Below, one piece after another: positions 20,155 through 32,934 of a DNA stretch of 64,000 bases. How positions within the stretch are numbered: the stretch's first letter is position 1; the number at the start of each line of letters is the position of its first letter. The DNA lies in the NCBI GenBank assembly GCA_029204225.1, contig CM055092.1, positions 17,800,982-17,864,981 of the forward strand, in the 5' to 3' direction. The position numbers were made by a program, and so were the translations under genes. The notes beneath the pieces are model-generated. The model ran no database searches. It saw only the letters and a list, made by a program, of their open reading frames with translations, and was not told where the DNA came from. The DNA comes from Diphasiastrum complanatum. Lineage: Eukaryota > Streptophyta > Lycopodiopsida > Lycopodiales > Lycopodiaceae.

Positions 20155-23100
20155 TCATTGTAGGAAAAAATTTGGAAAATTCTTCTGGAGACCAGCTTTC
20201 TTTTCCCAAGTATCCTCCTCTTTTGATTTGCTCCTCCACCTGACTAAAAACTCCCAAAGCACTCTACTCCGTAGAGTCCTCTGCCGGCTATTAACAATCA
20301 CCTCGACTTCAGGTGGTCCACTCACGGACTCATCACGAAGAAGTTTCACTAGATCTTCCACAGGGACCAGGGTATCCCCAACCCCCTAGTTTGTATGCGT
20401 CCTTGTTTATCACTTGGATAACTTTAAAAGGACTGCAATACCTAGGTGCCAACTTTGCACACTTAAAAGTTTTCAAGTCCCTAGAGTGACTAGGGACTCT
20501 AAAAAACACCTAGTCGTTGACCATAAATACCTTGTGCTTCCGAGATAGATTAGCATAGTATCTTGCCCTGTCTTGGACACTTCTTATGCTATCTTTAGCC
20601 AGCTGTAACATTTCTTGCATATCCGCAAGGAAATCAATTGCGGCTTGCACCCGTAGGTTTTTCATGCCAACACTAATTGGTGATCGAGGTTGAAAATCAT
20701 GCATAAGCATGAAAGGGTTGAATCCGGTCGCTAAATGTTTTGCACTGTTATATGCAAATTCCACCAGTGGAAGGTATTGTTGCCAATCAGACTGCCGATG
20801 GCCCACATATGCTCATTGCTCCTTTCCGTTTGACCGTCTGATTCTGGATGATATGTAGAACTGAAACTTAAAGTTGTTTCCAACTTTTCAAATACTGCTT
20901 GCCAAATATTCCCAGTGAATTTTGGGTCACGGTCACTGAAAATATAGCAAGAAAATAGATTGAGCAAACTTCATAAGTCTGTCAACAATGACCCAAACCG
21001 AATCGTGGCCCATTCCTTGTTCATGGAAGCCCGACCACAAAATTCATAGATATAGTTTCCCACTTTCCGGTAGGAATATCTAAAGGATGTAATAGGCCAC
21101 TAGCTTTTAGCCTCTCTGCTTTCTTTAACTGGCATTTAGTACATTTAAGTACATAGGCACTACCTGACTTTTCATATTAGGCCACCAAAATTGTCTTCGA
21201 ACTAAGTCAAGTGTTCTTTGTATACCCGGATGTCTTGCGCATCGACTATCATGACACTCATGCAAAATTTGGGCCTTTACAGTGTCATTCTCCGGTACAC
21301 ACACCTTTCCTTTATGAAACAAAATCTTGTTTTGAATTAGAAAATCTGTTTCAGTCTTTCCCTGATTCGAGGAATCTTGCAAACCTGAATCGACTCCCGA
21401 AAGTACTTGTTGCTACTTTCCAAAAAAGGGATCGGACTCCTATAGTACTTGAAGAGACTGAAACAACCCCGGTTCTATAACAATAAAGCACAACTGATTA
21501 ATAGCTGGTAACCGACTCAAAGCATCCGCTAGAGTATTTTGACTTCCTTTACAATAACGTATAGAAAAGTCAAAGATTTGCATAAGCTCAGCCCATCTAG
21601 CTTGCCTCCCCTTTAAATCTGTAGCATCACAAAAATATCGAAGAGTCTAATGATCCGTCAAAACTTCAAATCTGGCTCCATACAAATAATGTCACCAAAT
21701 TTTCAAGGAATGAACAATTGCAAATAGTTCTTTCTCATAGGTACAATACCTAGACTGAGTAGGATTGAGTTTCTTGCTTTCATAAGTCATAGGATGTCCA
21801 TCCTACATCAAAACAACTCCAATAGCATAATCACTAGCATCGGTCCTAACCACAAAAGCCTTATTAGGATCGCCAATGATTAGGATTGGTGCCGAAGTGA
21901 CACTTTTCTTAAGCAACTCAAAACAGTTATTCATATCCTCTGTCCATATCACTAGTGGACTCTTAGTCTCCCGGCTTAGCTTCTTATAGCCTTTCAAGGC
22001 CTCTTAGCCCTCCGTCCACACCACTAGTGAACTCTTAGCCCTTCGGCTTAGCTTCTTATAGCCTTTCAAGGCCTAGGTAAGGGAAAATGCCAATCGAGCA
22101 AATTGGGGAATATGTTCACGGAAAAATCCTACAAACCCCAAGAAAGACTTGATTTTTCAAACTGTGGTGAGAATAGACCAATCAATAACCCTCTGGATAC
22201 AATCGATCTCAATTTCCACTCCCTGTTTGAAAATCTTACGCCCCAAGGAGGACAATTCCTTAGCAAAAAAGTCACACTTAGACTCCTTGGCAAAGAGCTT
22301 TTCCCTTCTTAGGATGTCCAAGACAATTCTAAAATGTTCTTTATGTTCTGCCAAAGTCTTACTGAACACTAGGATATCATCTAAGAATACCACTACGAAT
22401 CTTCCCAAATATGACCTGAACGAATCGTTCACATCATCTATTGGAAAGTTGTCGGTGCATTGGTCAAACCAAAAGACCACCAAAAATTTGTAGTGACCAA
22501 AGCGAGTTCGAAATCCGGTTTTTGGTATATCTTCTGCCTTAATGCGTATCTGATGGTAGCCCGATCTTAGATCTATCTTCATAAAATACCCAACAATACC
22601 AAGATAGTCTATTAGATCATCCATCCGCGACAGTGGATATCTATTCTTAACGGTTAGTATGTTTAATGTCATAGTTCCATCCTTCTTGGCAACCAGAACC
22701 ACTGGTGATGTCCAAGAAGACTTACTAGGTTGTACCCACCTCTTTTTCATGTAATCATATAAATGCCTACTTACCTCAACATTTTTCGATGCACTCATCC
22801 TATAAGGACGCTGTGCGATTAGAGTTGCTCCAGGTATTAGGTCAATTTTATGATCAACTATCCTTTTTGGCGGTAAACCTACAAGAAGGTTTAAAAGAAC
22901 ATCCTTGAATTCCTGCCTAAGTTCATTATAGGCTTCAAATTCTGTAGTGTTCTCATTGGGTATACTCATGGCATTTATATTAAGTTCTTCATCATTGTAA
23001 CAAATGATATCATTATAAAAATATAAATAAACTTTAAAATCAAAATTTTTCATAATAGAATTAAGTTCATGTTTAGAATAAGGGTTAACATTTTTAGAGT

Positions 23101-24183
23101 CAACACTTAAGCTAGCCTTGATCTTAATTAAAAAATTCCCATGCATAAAAGATATAGATTTTTTTAACAAAGTCAATTTTCAATGACTTGTTCTTATCAA
23201 AATGTCATTGTTGTCCAAGAACAATATCTACATTAACTAATGCAACAACATGGAATTCTAGTTTTTCAGAATAATCCTGAATGTGCAATTCTACATCAGG
23301 AACAACAAAATCCATCAAATCGGAATCACTTCCCGATGCCATTGTCACACGATATATTTTCTCACTTTTTTTGGTAGGAAGGTTTAGCGTCTGTACCAAA
23401 TTTACATTAACAAAGTTATAAGTGGATCTTGTGTCAAAACGGATATTAACAACTTGATCTTTAACTTTACTTTTAATGCAAATAAGTTCATTAGGTCCAA
23501 AAACTAAAGAATTAAAAATACATACATCCATCTCATTACTTGGAGATATAGATTGATTGAGGTAGAAGCTGGTTTTTTGATGCAATCTCGTGCAAGGTGA
23601 CCCTCACCATTGCACTTGAAGCATAGGTTCTTCTTACGAACTTCAACTATATCTTTGCCACCCTGATAGTTTTTAAATTTTTTCTTGGCTTTCTTAGGAT
23701 TGTTGGAATTGGAATGTGTTTCACTAACAATTTTTCTATCCTTCCTCTTGAATTGAAAACACTTATTCGGCTCATTAGATTGGTGACCTCTAGATGGCGG
23801 TCATCAAAATACTTTGCAGCCCTAATAGCATCTCCTAGGGTTTTTGGATGGTTCCTACAAACATCCACTTGATAATCTTTTGGTAACCCATCAATGAGCA
23901 TTAACATTTGTACCTTAGGATGAATGTCACTATAAAGTGGATTCAGGTACTCATGAAAATCTTGAATAAATTGTTCCAAACCTTTATTCATGGTTAGATG
24001 ACTCAACTCTTGGAAGTGTTCATAGTCATCTAAAAGTGGTAGAAAATAATCCCTAAAAAGCTTGCAAAAATCGTCCCATGTACAAGGTAAGTCATCCCAC
24101 CAAACTAAGGCTCGGCTACGTAAGTTGTATGTGAGATTGGCATTAAGCAGGTAAATCCTTTTGTTATTTTCTGTGACAGTCAA
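20155..24183 (-). pseudogene. Gypsy P: gag, protease, RT, RNase H, integrase and C-terminal domain, decayed
   Basis: On the minus strand from 24183: gag helical core (SRALVWWDDL, FRDYFLPL, then LIDGLPKDYQVDVC); a complete CCHC knuckle CFKCNGEGHLARDC (about 23590-23640); protease with RFDTRST, where the Gly of DTG is replaced by Arg (23460), and later VDIVLGQ; RT (22157-23176) with DLRSGYHQIRI and FLDDILVFS, whose first residue is Phe instead of Tyr; RNase H (TDASDYAIGVVL near 21840, then a TYEKELFAIV theme); integrase zinc finger HECH..CARHPG (21250) with CTKC, and core pieces (20510-20967, SDRDPKFTGNIW and YHPESDGQTERSN); and a chromo-like tail (EVIVNSRQRTLRSRVLWEFLVRWR, 20200-20330). Many stops and frameshifts are present. 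Domain order and tail fit a plant gypsy chromovirus-like element. The 5' LTR and gag N-terminus are missing. Confidence 0.92.
21945..22075 (-). repeat. 72-bp tandem duplication inside gypsy P pol
   Basis: ACTAGTG, TCTTAG and CGGCTTAGCTTCTTATAGC recur with a 72-bp offset (21951 and 22023). The two copies differ at several positions. The unit equals 24 codons and so preserves the frame between RT and RNase H. Confidence 0.85.
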
Positions 24184-24490
24184 AGTGGATACAATTGGCT
24201 AAGAATCCTGTCTTTCACGCAAGGACAAAACATATTGAGATAAAATATCACTTTGTATGTGAGAAGCTACAATCTGAAGATACAAGTATTGTACACTGTT
24301 CTACGTTGTTACAAGTTGCTGATATATTTACGAAAGCTTTAAGTAAAGAAAAGTTTGAGACTTTTAGAGCCAAACTTGGCTTAGATCTGGTTATGTAAAA
24401 AGCCTTTACTTGTAATACTATCATGGAGGTACGTTCCATGAATAGATTAAACTCTAAAATAAAGAGAGACGTTCATCATTGAGGGAGAGA
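24184..24490 (+). pseudogene. Copia Q RNase H end with polypurine tract
   Basis: The plus frame reads AKNPVFHARTKHIEIKYHFV, then VADIFTKALSKEKFETFRAKLGL, the C-terminus of copia pol. A spacer of about 80 bp then runs to TTGAGGGAGAGA (24479-24490), the likely polypurine tract. The upstream part is replaced by gypsy P at 24183. Confidence 0.85.
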
Positions 24491-24740
24491 ATTAAAATAG
24501 GAATGATCGACTTATACAGTGCTTTCTTATTTCGACGACACCACGTGTGCTCAGTTATAGAATTATCGGGCTGTCTTTCTTTTACGAGTCCTTTGAGTGC
24601 TTTTAAACAACTTTATCTTTGTACTTGCTTATCAGTTGAATATAAAGTTTGTGGAGAGTGATTCTGTTGTCTTGTCTTATTGCACTTGACGTTGTGCTGT
24701 GGTGATTGATCCAGTCAAATTTTTAAACTATTTTCTTAAC
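24491..24740 (+). repeat. Probable short LTR of copia Q
   Basis: Directly follows the purine tract. It begins ATTAAAATAGG and probably ends TTTTTAA near 24725-24735, giving imperfect inverted ends like the 270-bp LTRs of element D. It contains CCACGTGTG at 24541. No second copy is present. Confidence 0.5.
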
Positions 24741-24990
24741 TCATTCCATGCGTGATCACATTGAGAAAATCAAAGACATTGGACGACACTAGAGGCCGCA
24801 GGAGATGTGATCAGACAAATATCAACTAATCTATACGTTAATCAATAGCTTGCCTTCAAGTTATGACCCACTGGTAATGATGTTAGATGGATTCGAGGAC
24901 AAGCTTGACATGGAGCTCATCACCAGGAGATTGAATCAAGAAGAAAGCAGACGTAGAGTCAATCCCACACAGGATGAGATGGCATTACTG
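24741..24990 (+). pseudogene. Copia gag fragment
   Basis: Across two frames the plus strand reads SMRDHIEKIKDIGRRLEAAGDVI, then INSLPSSYDPLVMMLDGFEDKLDMELITRRLNQEESRR, the second half of a copia gag. It ends at the junction with a minus-strand gypsy protease piece. Confidence 0.8.
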
Positions 24991-25515
24991 AGTGGCTTCA
25001 AGAAGATGATGTGAAGAATGCCTTCTAAAATTGTTGAACAACTCGGTGAAACTGGAAGAATCTTGGAGCGAGTTTGTCGAGATCGTTTCAACCACACCTT
25101 TTGGTTCTACACAAGATTGATCTGCTAGCTTAATGGCAAATCTTGCTGGCTTCAACCCTTGCAGACCCCATTTCTGATGCAAGGTAGTGGAGATCAAGTT
25201 GACGCCTGATCCTCCATCTACTACCGCAGCTTCGTCCTCATATCTTTTGTGCTTGATTGGCAGCGTGGTATTATGTTGCTCACTTTCCCATGCTGCTCCC
25301 ACTTGGAGGGCATTGCTGGTTCCTTCGTAGCTCGCACAATATAAGAGCTCTTCTGTTGCTGATTCTGGTTCCGTTTTAGCCCATTCGGCTAGGATGCTCT
25401 TAGCTTGAGGTGCAATCTGTAGTAACTCTCCGAGGGATAAGTTCACACGACTGGATAGCAAACTTGTGAGCACTCTTGTACGTGGACCCTCAGCTCTCCC
25501 ATGTGGAACCATCAT
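24991..25515 (-). pseudogene. Gypsy protease fragment
   Basis: A 176-codon minus-strand frame. AVVDGGSGVNLISTTLHQKWGL (about residues 95-116) followed by FAIKLADQS and PKGVVE is the pattern of a gypsy-type aspartic protease with the D-G-G active site seen in some plant families. The N-terminal 90 residues lack known domains. No zinc knuckle or reverse transcriptase is attached. Confidence 0.7.
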
Positions 25516-25539
25516 AGATTGATTGGGTCAAAACTATTT

Positions 25540-26589
25540 TTGGAGAAAAAAAAAAAGGGCAAAAATATCATCAAATTTGGATTTCTAAAAATATAGAAAG
25601 AACTAACCTTTGCATGACTGGCAGCAGTTCCAGGGCATTATCTCAGACCTGCATAGAAGCCTGCAAAGGTTATCTCCTAGCAGATTTAAAAAAAACAAAA
25701 AAAAACCATAAAAATTTCAAAAATCCCTTGAAAAATAAAAATAAAAAATTCAGATCTTCATAAGAACTTTCGTAGAGCTCTCTGAAGTTCCATCTTAGTG
25801 AGACAAGGACACAGAGAAGCTTGCGAAGGTTAGTTCCCATGATAAGTGCCTCTACGAAGGTTCCCAAGATTAAAAAAGATGGGAAAATCAAGCTGAACCC
25901 TCGCTGACATCAAATTTTCAAGTTTCAGTGTAAAGTAACCTTCGTAGAAAATTTTGCAGTTCCATCTCATTGAGACAAGGACACAAAAAAGTCTACGTTT
26001 CAAAATGCCATTTTCCATCAGTGATGAAGCCTGCGAAGGTTAGTTCCAAATATTCAATGATTTGTGAGCAAAACAATGATTTTGAACCTTCGCAGACAAT
26101 CATAACTCTCTAATCTATCCCCCCTTGGAAAAGAGTTAGATCCAGCTTCTGACAAGTTTACAAAGGTTAGTTTCCAACAAATCTGAAGAAAACAAGGTTT
26201 TTTGACTCAAAAACAATGAAAGAACCTTTGTACAACCAACCCTTGGATGAGTAATATTTGCAAATAGGATCAATAGTTAGATCTACACTAGATCTAGCTA
26301 CTGTGAAAATATCAGGCCAATTAGAATAAGGAGCAAAAAGCTATCAAGGAAAAACCACTGTAACGGGCTTAAAATCACACTTTTGGCCAACAAAACTAAT
26401 CAGATCCTCAAAGATCCAGACAGATTTCCACAGATACATCAAGATCCAGCTAACTTGGACATCTCCGCTGAATGAATTTGAGATCAGTTCGATCAATACC
26501 AAGAAGGATTGCAAATCAAGCTCCAAGCCTCCCTAGAGTTGCAGCCGTGCAAATCGAGGTAGAAGGAGAACTAGCAGCAATGAATCCAA
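25540..26589 (+). other. Leader of gag-only element L1, rich in GCGAAGGTT motifs
   Basis: No gene. The word GCGAAGGTT, its inverse AACCTTCGC and close variants recur about every 60-100 bp (for example 25657, 25836, 25856, 25928, 26032 and 26085), often preceded by AGCCTG and followed by AGTTCC. The same theme marks the leader of L2 (59760-60420). It runs into the L1 gag. Confidence 0.6.
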
Positions 26590-27917
26590 TGGACTAACCT
26601 GTACCTGCCGCACCCTTGCAAGCAATTCGGAGGGCACCTCAACTCGAGATGCCAAAATAAGATGGATCATCAAATCCGATCAGATTCCTCCAGATCTACG
26701 AGAAAGTGTGCGAGACCTATGGTGAGCGGACACTGGCGAAAAAGTTGATGTTGTTTCCCATGTCACTCATTAATGCAGTGCTAGACTAGTACTTCAACCT
26801 CTCGAATGAAGAAAAGTCTACTTGGTAAGGGGTTAAAGCGGCTCTCATCACATGCTTTAAACCGAGGAAATTCTTGGAAGGTCCATTTCTCTTGTTGAGC
26901 AAAGTCAAAATGGGCAAAATAAAAAGGGTTCGGGATTACATCGAGTGGGTCAAGCACTTAAGAACTGAATGCAACATTGAACTGACTCCCGATCATGTGA
27001 TAATCATGTGGTTCCTAGCAGGGTTACCATGAAATATCAGAAGAGAACTCAAATGACGGGAGCAGTATGTCACATTGTAGGAAGCAATGGAAGATGTGAT
27101 CAAGGAAGGGGATGAAGATTCGGATGATGATTCCTATCCAACAACCCATAATCAAATTCCTTCGGTGGAATCTACGTCGAATGCCTCAAGTGTCTCAACA
27201 GATCTGCTAATGGAGCAAATAGCAAAACTACACAAACAGCAGATGGAACATCTGACAGCTCAGTTTGATAAAAAATTGAAGGCCTTGCAAGGAGTTGTGG
27301 GACCAACTCCGAACGCACCTGAAAAGAATCGGCCATAGTATAACGAAGAGAAAATATATCGTGTTCAATTTGCACCCATAACCATAAAACGAATGAGTGT
27401 CCAGTTTTGAAGCAAAATCATTATGCGACCTATGCCACCCAGCCTCAATGGCAAAGTGGGAGAATTTATAGCTGCTACAGATGCGACAAAGGGCACCGAA
27501 TTGCCAAATGTCCTCAAAATTTTGTCAAGAATGTGGATACGGCATTGTTACAAGAATTGCCCATTCAAACCTGGAACCAGTGCACCTTTGAATTTGATCT
27601 TAGTACAACCAATAGCAGTTCCAAGAAGGACGCCACCAAAAAACACCTTTTTCCATGTTCCCATGTTAGCAATTACGTGAGCACAGAAACGAAAGGAAGT
27701 GGCTCCATCACCACCACCCTCCTTAGTATCAATGGCGGATGATCAACCCTCAGCTGCAGGACCATATCCGAATGTGAGAGAAGAAGGAAGGCAATACCAC
27801 AAGATACGCCATTGGGTACAAAAAGCACAAGCCGAGGAAGCTACACGAGTTAGGAAAATCCTTGTAGAGCCTCACAATACTGAAGAAATAATACCACCGA
27901 CTGGCTCACCATTATGA
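26590..27917 (+). pseudogene. Gag of element L1 with two zinc knuckles, broken
   Basis: Starting near 26590, several frames give a gypsy-type gag: LEMPK...SNPIRFLQIYEKVCETYGE, then RAALITCFKPRKFLEGP. The 3' half includes an acidic stretch and coiled-coil-like MEQIAKLHKQQMEHLTAQFDKKLKAL (27087-27338), then CSICTHNHKTNEC (27366) and CYRCDKGHRIAKC (27476). The last resembles a CCHC knuckle with one residue missing. It resembles L2 and the gag of B. No protease or polymerase follows, and the next feature is a minus-strand copia. Confidence 0.75.
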
Positions 27918-27949
27918 ACGAATCAAAACAGCTATTTACACCATCGTAC

Positions 27950-29400
27950 AAGGCTTCCACGTTCATATGACATAGCCTTTTGTGCCACAACATATCTATT
28001 GATTCCTAAGTTTGATTGACTTGTTCGATTCTTGTTCGAATGTTCAAGTGATATAAATTTTGTTCTCTATTGCCTTTAGCAATCAGGTCATCAAAATCTT
28101 TCTCGAACAGTTTACAAGAGTCCTTTGTGAAGGTTACCGACATGCTTGTATCGACTATCTTAGCTATGGATAGAAGATCTTTATCAAGAGTAGGGACATA
28201 GAGAACTTCCTCCAGTTTCTTGTCTCCCTTATTTGTGTCTAGCCACAGTACACCAGTTCCATCAACCACGTGCTTAGAACCATCTCCAAGTATAATAAAT
28301 CTTGAATAGTTTGTTCTTCTTGTACTCAGATAAAATTTGTTTCGAGAAAACAAAATGTGAGGTGGCTCCTGAATCAAGTACTACTTCTCGAATTGAATTA
28401 GATGAACAACATAGATCAACACTAACATAAGCTGTTGAGTTCCTTGTTGTCCTGTCTTCTGCTGCTCTGGAGCATTCTGCTTTGTCTTCGACATAGTTTG
28501 AATCTGAAAGTTCATTTTGATTCTGTTCCTTTTTGTTTATGGGATTCTGATAATAGTCTACTGGTGCATGACCCCATTTATAACAATGAATGCATTCAGT
28601 CTTTGGATTTAACCAACACTTTTCTTCTGTGTGACCTGATCTTTTGCATTTGTTGTAGATTTTTTTATCACCATAATTTTTTTGTTGTTTTCCATATTGT
28701 TGATTATTTGTCTTAGAATCATTCCTTTTAGATGACTCTCTCTTAAACTTAGACTTATTAGAAGATTTATTCTTTTAAGTAAATAGAGCATTTTCAAGAA
28801 ACACCATTGTTGTCATAGCGTTCACGAGCTTCTACTTCCTCTTTAATTCAGTCTATTGCCTTTTGAAGTGTCATTGTCACATCTTTCGCCAATAAGGTTC
28901 AAGTTGCATGGAATGACCTGGGTAGGGCTCGAAGAAAATAACTAAGCTGTTTTTTCTTTGTAATTGCATTTTCTGCACCAGATTCTGTAAGGAAATAAAC
29001 AAATATTCACGAATGTGTTCAGGTCTTTGCCGTCCCACTGTAGGTAAGTCAATTGGTCTTCCAAGAATATGATTTGATTACGAGATCGAGCCTCATTCTT
29101 GGTTTGCAATTCTTCCCATAAATCTTTTGCGTTCGAAATTGATGTAAGATCTAACATTATATTGTCATGCATTGAAGATGCAATAATTGCTATAGCTTTG
29201 TCACTTTTCATACTCCATTCACGAAGTTCTTTACAAAGAGTAGCTAATGGCTTCTCCTCAATTGGTTCTACCCATTGCCAAAGACCTTCACCCTTCAACA
29301 AGGGTGAAGTCTTTAATTTCCAAATCAAGTACTTTGAACCTTCTAGATCCAAGATCGTAATGATCTTCGCTTGAATATTAATGATCAACGACATCATCTG
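27950..29400 (-). pseudogene. Copia C: gag, zinc knuckles, protease and pre-integrase, broken
   Basis: On the minus strand, gag (28942-29397) carries KYLIWKLKTSPLLKGEGLW and ISNAKDLWEELQTKNEARSRN. A Cys-His-rich part follows around 28609-28800 (CKRSGHTEEKC). Then comes VVLDSGATSHFVF with an intact D-S-G (28350-28380), and EVLYVPTLDKDLLSIAKIVD leading to the pre-integrase domain (28006-28200). Integrase and reverse transcriptase are missing. Frames change several times. Confidence 0.85.
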
Positions 29401-29490
29401 ATTTTCTGAATCACTCTAGATAGCGGCTTGCTGATGGATATATGGAGAATGCTGAGAGGGATGCGAAGATACTACTGTATCGACTCTGTT

Positions 29491-29540
29491 CGCTCTGATA
29501 CCACTGTATCAGATTTAATTCCGTATGCTCTGGTACCACT
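29491..29540 (-). promoter_or_regulatory. Two adjacent primer-binding-site-like sequences of copia C
   Basis: The minus strand has TGGTATCAGAGCG (29491-29503) and, closer to the LTR, TGGTACCAGAGCA (about 29527-29539). Both resemble the initiator tRNA-Met site, about 36 bp apart. The inner one abuts the presumed LTR edge. Confidence 0.6.
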
Positions 29541-30410
29541 ATAGGAAAATGATAATTATTCTTCCACAGAGAACATGATGCAAGTATGAATAATTCAAAC
29601 TAATATCAAGGTCTTCAATCAAGATTGTATCTGATCTATGTACTAATAGAACAATATTAGTTCTGATTGAATATGCGTGCGAAAATTATGTGCGGAAGTA
29701 AGAGACAATTTAAGACAATTTTAGTCAATTAGAAACTATTGATCAAGAAACGAATTTATAATTCTGAATCTGACTCAGTATACATCTCTTGTTGTCTTAT
29801 CTCGCTGTTGTGTCTTTGACTGAATGAGTAAGTTACAGCAAGTAGTGCACATGTATTTATATTGCTATAGGGCAGGTCTTTTGGCCTTTCAATTCTGTAA
29901 TAGTAGATCTAACCGTTTCATGATGGTCGATATTCAAATAGATGCTTCGTTTCCAAGGTCGAATTATTTTTGTTCGTGAATATTTTGCGACAGTCTATCT
30001 CTTCGGTTTAGCTTCTGTTTTGCAAATTATTCGTGACAGATGTCTCTTCGAGACATTTTTGTGTTTTGGGAAATGTTTGCGACAGATGACAGTCCCTAAG
30101 CTTGAGGTAGAATCCAGAACATTTCACGAATTGTTCGTGACAATTTCACGACATCTGAGGTTTGAACATGCAATAAAATATTCTGCGACAAGATTCTATT
30201 CGCGAATCTTTCGAGCTTCAACAAGAAAGCCATGAGCTTCTACTGGTAACTGTTTCACGAATCTTTCGTGAATCTTTTGAGTTGACTGCAAGATAAAGTT
30301 CGTGAATCCTTCAAGGTTGATCACAAATAAAAATGTTTTGAGTTCACGTTTGTTTCTTATCCTTTGTCAAGTAAACTGTGCGCTTTGTCAGTAGAATCAA
30401 GATTTGTTTG
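29541..30410 (-). repeat. Probable 5' LTR region of copia C
   Basis: Non-coding. It contains repeated TTCACGAAT, TTCGTGAAT and TTCGTGACA words (30120-30300), forming many short inverted pairs. The outer edge is unknown because element B is inserted at 30411. Similar words mark the leader and LTR of copia M. Confidence 0.45.
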
Positions 30411-31552
30411 TGTTGACAGATCCCCTGCTCCAGAGGACCTGTTGTTTACTTTTCTGCTTCTTGCTTACAAAATCGGTTCTGCCTGTTATCAGGATTCATG
30501 GCAGTCATTAGATGGTTTCTTGATTGATTTTACGATGCCAACCCAGGCAGAAGGAAACAAAGTTTCGTTGTAGTATTTTCTTTATGTCCTCCTGTCAGAG
30601 GACAACTCAAAGACGTCACTCTTGAATGCACTTACATTCTAAATGGATGCAAGCCGAAAACGCTCATTCACAGATCAGCATGCAAACCGATGAACGTTCA
30701 GTAGTTTTCTATAGTTACCTACACTTAAAACAAATTAAAATTAGAGCCTACACTACATTAACACTGAGCTACCTTGCATAACTTGACAAAAACAAGAAAC
30801 AAAGCTAAACTACAGCATGTTAGAAGTCCAAGAATCAAGAAACTAACTAGCCTTTTGATTCTTGGACATCCCAAGAACATCAAAAACTGGATTGTACAGA
30901 GATATGCAAGAATCACACCACAGATCCAGCCTATTTAGTTTACTTGAATGTTAGTTTCTACATTAATCCACAAGAAAACAAGAAATGTAATTCACAACTA
31001 GGAAAGCAAGGAAATAATCCACTCTAAATCCACAACCACACACAATATGAATGGAAGGGCATGATCATAGGGGCATCACTCAAGAAAACCATCATGATCA
31101 AGGAGCTTAGTGTAGCATCAAACTCATGGAAAATCTTCTTATTAAGCATGGAGTAGATACAATGCAAAAAGCTTATCTTCACAAAGAGGGAGTCTCTTAA
31201 ATAAGCAAGAGAGCTCCTTAGGTGGCATCCTAGTGGAATTTCCACATTTCACAAATTACAAGTGGGATATTGCTCTCCACTAGAGGTCACCATCAAAAGG
31301 TGGCTCACTCTACTTTCTTTAAGAGAGGTCTACTTGCATTTATTACATTTGCTTAGAAATACTAGTTCCTACATGGTCATTCCATCTTCCGAGATTCACC
31401 ATGAGGCTTACACAGTTCTTCCATGTCTAGTATTTCTTGGCTCTTAGTCTTTATTAGTCTCGTCTTCTCAGAGACCTCCTCGGTCTAAGGTGAGAGGTGC
31501 GCTTGAGTTGCTCTGTCTGAGTATCTTGGGGATTTGTCAAAATCAGCCAACA
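30411..31552 (-). repeat. 3' LTR of element B (1142 bp)
   Basis: Intact copy. It includes the uninterrupted target GCTTAGAAATACTAG near 31350, which shows the site into which copia A inserted in the other LTR. Confidence 0.92.
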
Positions 31553-31757
31553 TCATCCCACCCCTAATGTGTTGCAGGACCCACTGCAACTCATATTGGA
31601 TGATGTCGCTCCGCTTTGCATTGGCATCTTCTATTGTCACTTGGAAAAGCATAGATCCTCGTTCGCTTACTTAAAACCAAGTGCTTATTGTCGCCAGTCT
31701 TTATCACAAAAACTGTTTTTCACAAATTGCCGCAATTGGATTTAGAATGTCTTATTG

Positions 31758-32570
31758 CTATAATGGGTTGACATTCTCAAGATTTGGAGAGTTCTCAGCA
31801 ACTTCACAACTTGCATGCTCGAGTGCTTTCCACGTGTCTCTTTGTTTAGTCACTTGTATCTTCGACTCATGGATAGGAGCACGTGGTGCTTGCCTTTCCC
31901 TAAATTCGTCAACATCTGATCCTTCGTCTTCTTCCTTGATGGCATCAGACATAGCTAACTTTAGGCTCGTATATTCATCATTGGATTTAAGCTCGCGTCT
32001 AATCCATCTTGGAAGACCGACTAAGAACCAGATGATGAGCATCTGTTCAGAGGGCTGTTCTTGTACTCGACTTTTGAGACTCTTGAAATGCTCAATATAG
32101 TCTCGTACTCATTCGTCTTCTATCATTTTGATACTACTTAGCTTGACAAAAGGGCTTTCTATCAAGCGAAATGGCTTGAAGCGTTTGATAAAGGCCTCCT
32201 TCAAGAGTGACCAGTCACGTTTATCTTCACGATCAAGATTAAAAAACCATTCTCGTGCTCGATCTATCATGGTCATCGAGAAGAGTTGAATTATGGCGTC
32301 GGGTGATGTCTCACCATATACATCACATGCATTCTCAAAGATTTGCAAAAATCTTTGAGGATCCGAACTACCGTCAAACTTTGGTAGATCTAGCTTGGGT
32401 GTACGTCTTTCAAGATGAGCTCTGTGGGTAGTAGGGACTCCATTAAGGTTGGTTCTGGCCTGTGATGGATCAACACCATAAAAACGGGATCGTGCGCGTG
32501 AAGACTCGGCTCTATCAGGTTCTTGTCCATTGAATGAGTTTGTGGATGGCTCTTGGAGTTCCGCTCTCAT
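31758..32570 (-). pseudogene. Gag of element B
   Basis: The minus frame starts with ATG at 32570 and runs to 32109: an Arg/Ser-rich N-terminus, then LDLPKFDGSSDPQRFLQIFENACDVYGE, WFFNLDREDKRDWSLLKEAFIKRF and LIESPFVKLSSIKM, a gypsy-type retrotransposon gag core. One in-frame stop near 32109 separates it from a downstream piece (to 31758) with QMLIIWFLVGLPRWIRRELK and an acidic end. No zinc knuckle was found. It shares its core with L1 and L2. Confidence 0.85.
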
Positions 32571-32934
32571 TCAGTAGAACCTATGACGTCTGATCTGTTC
32601 AGCTTCAGGGGACCTGATCTCGTATGGATAATCGTTTGGGACTTGAGGATCGTTTTGTTGGTCCATTGGGTACTGGGGTATGAGTTGCTAGTGTTTTTGG
32701 ATTTTATAGGGTTTTTGGTATTTTTCTATTTTCTAGGGTGTTGAAGAAAGTGAAGGTGGAGACTCAGTATAAAAAGGGCTTTCTATTGGTATGAGTGTTG
32801 TTTTTTGAAAAAAAAAAATTGGTGTTCATGCCTTTTTTTTCTTTTTTTTTCAGGCTCAAAGGTGTTGTGAAGTTGGTGGTTCGGTCGAAATGGCAATCAG
32901 AGGTGTTGATCAAAAGTTATGGTCCGATCGAGCT
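32571..32934 (-). other. Element B spacer between gag and minisatellite
   Basis: No gene. It includes A-rich and T-rich runs (32808-32816 and 32836-32849). Confidence 0.5.
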
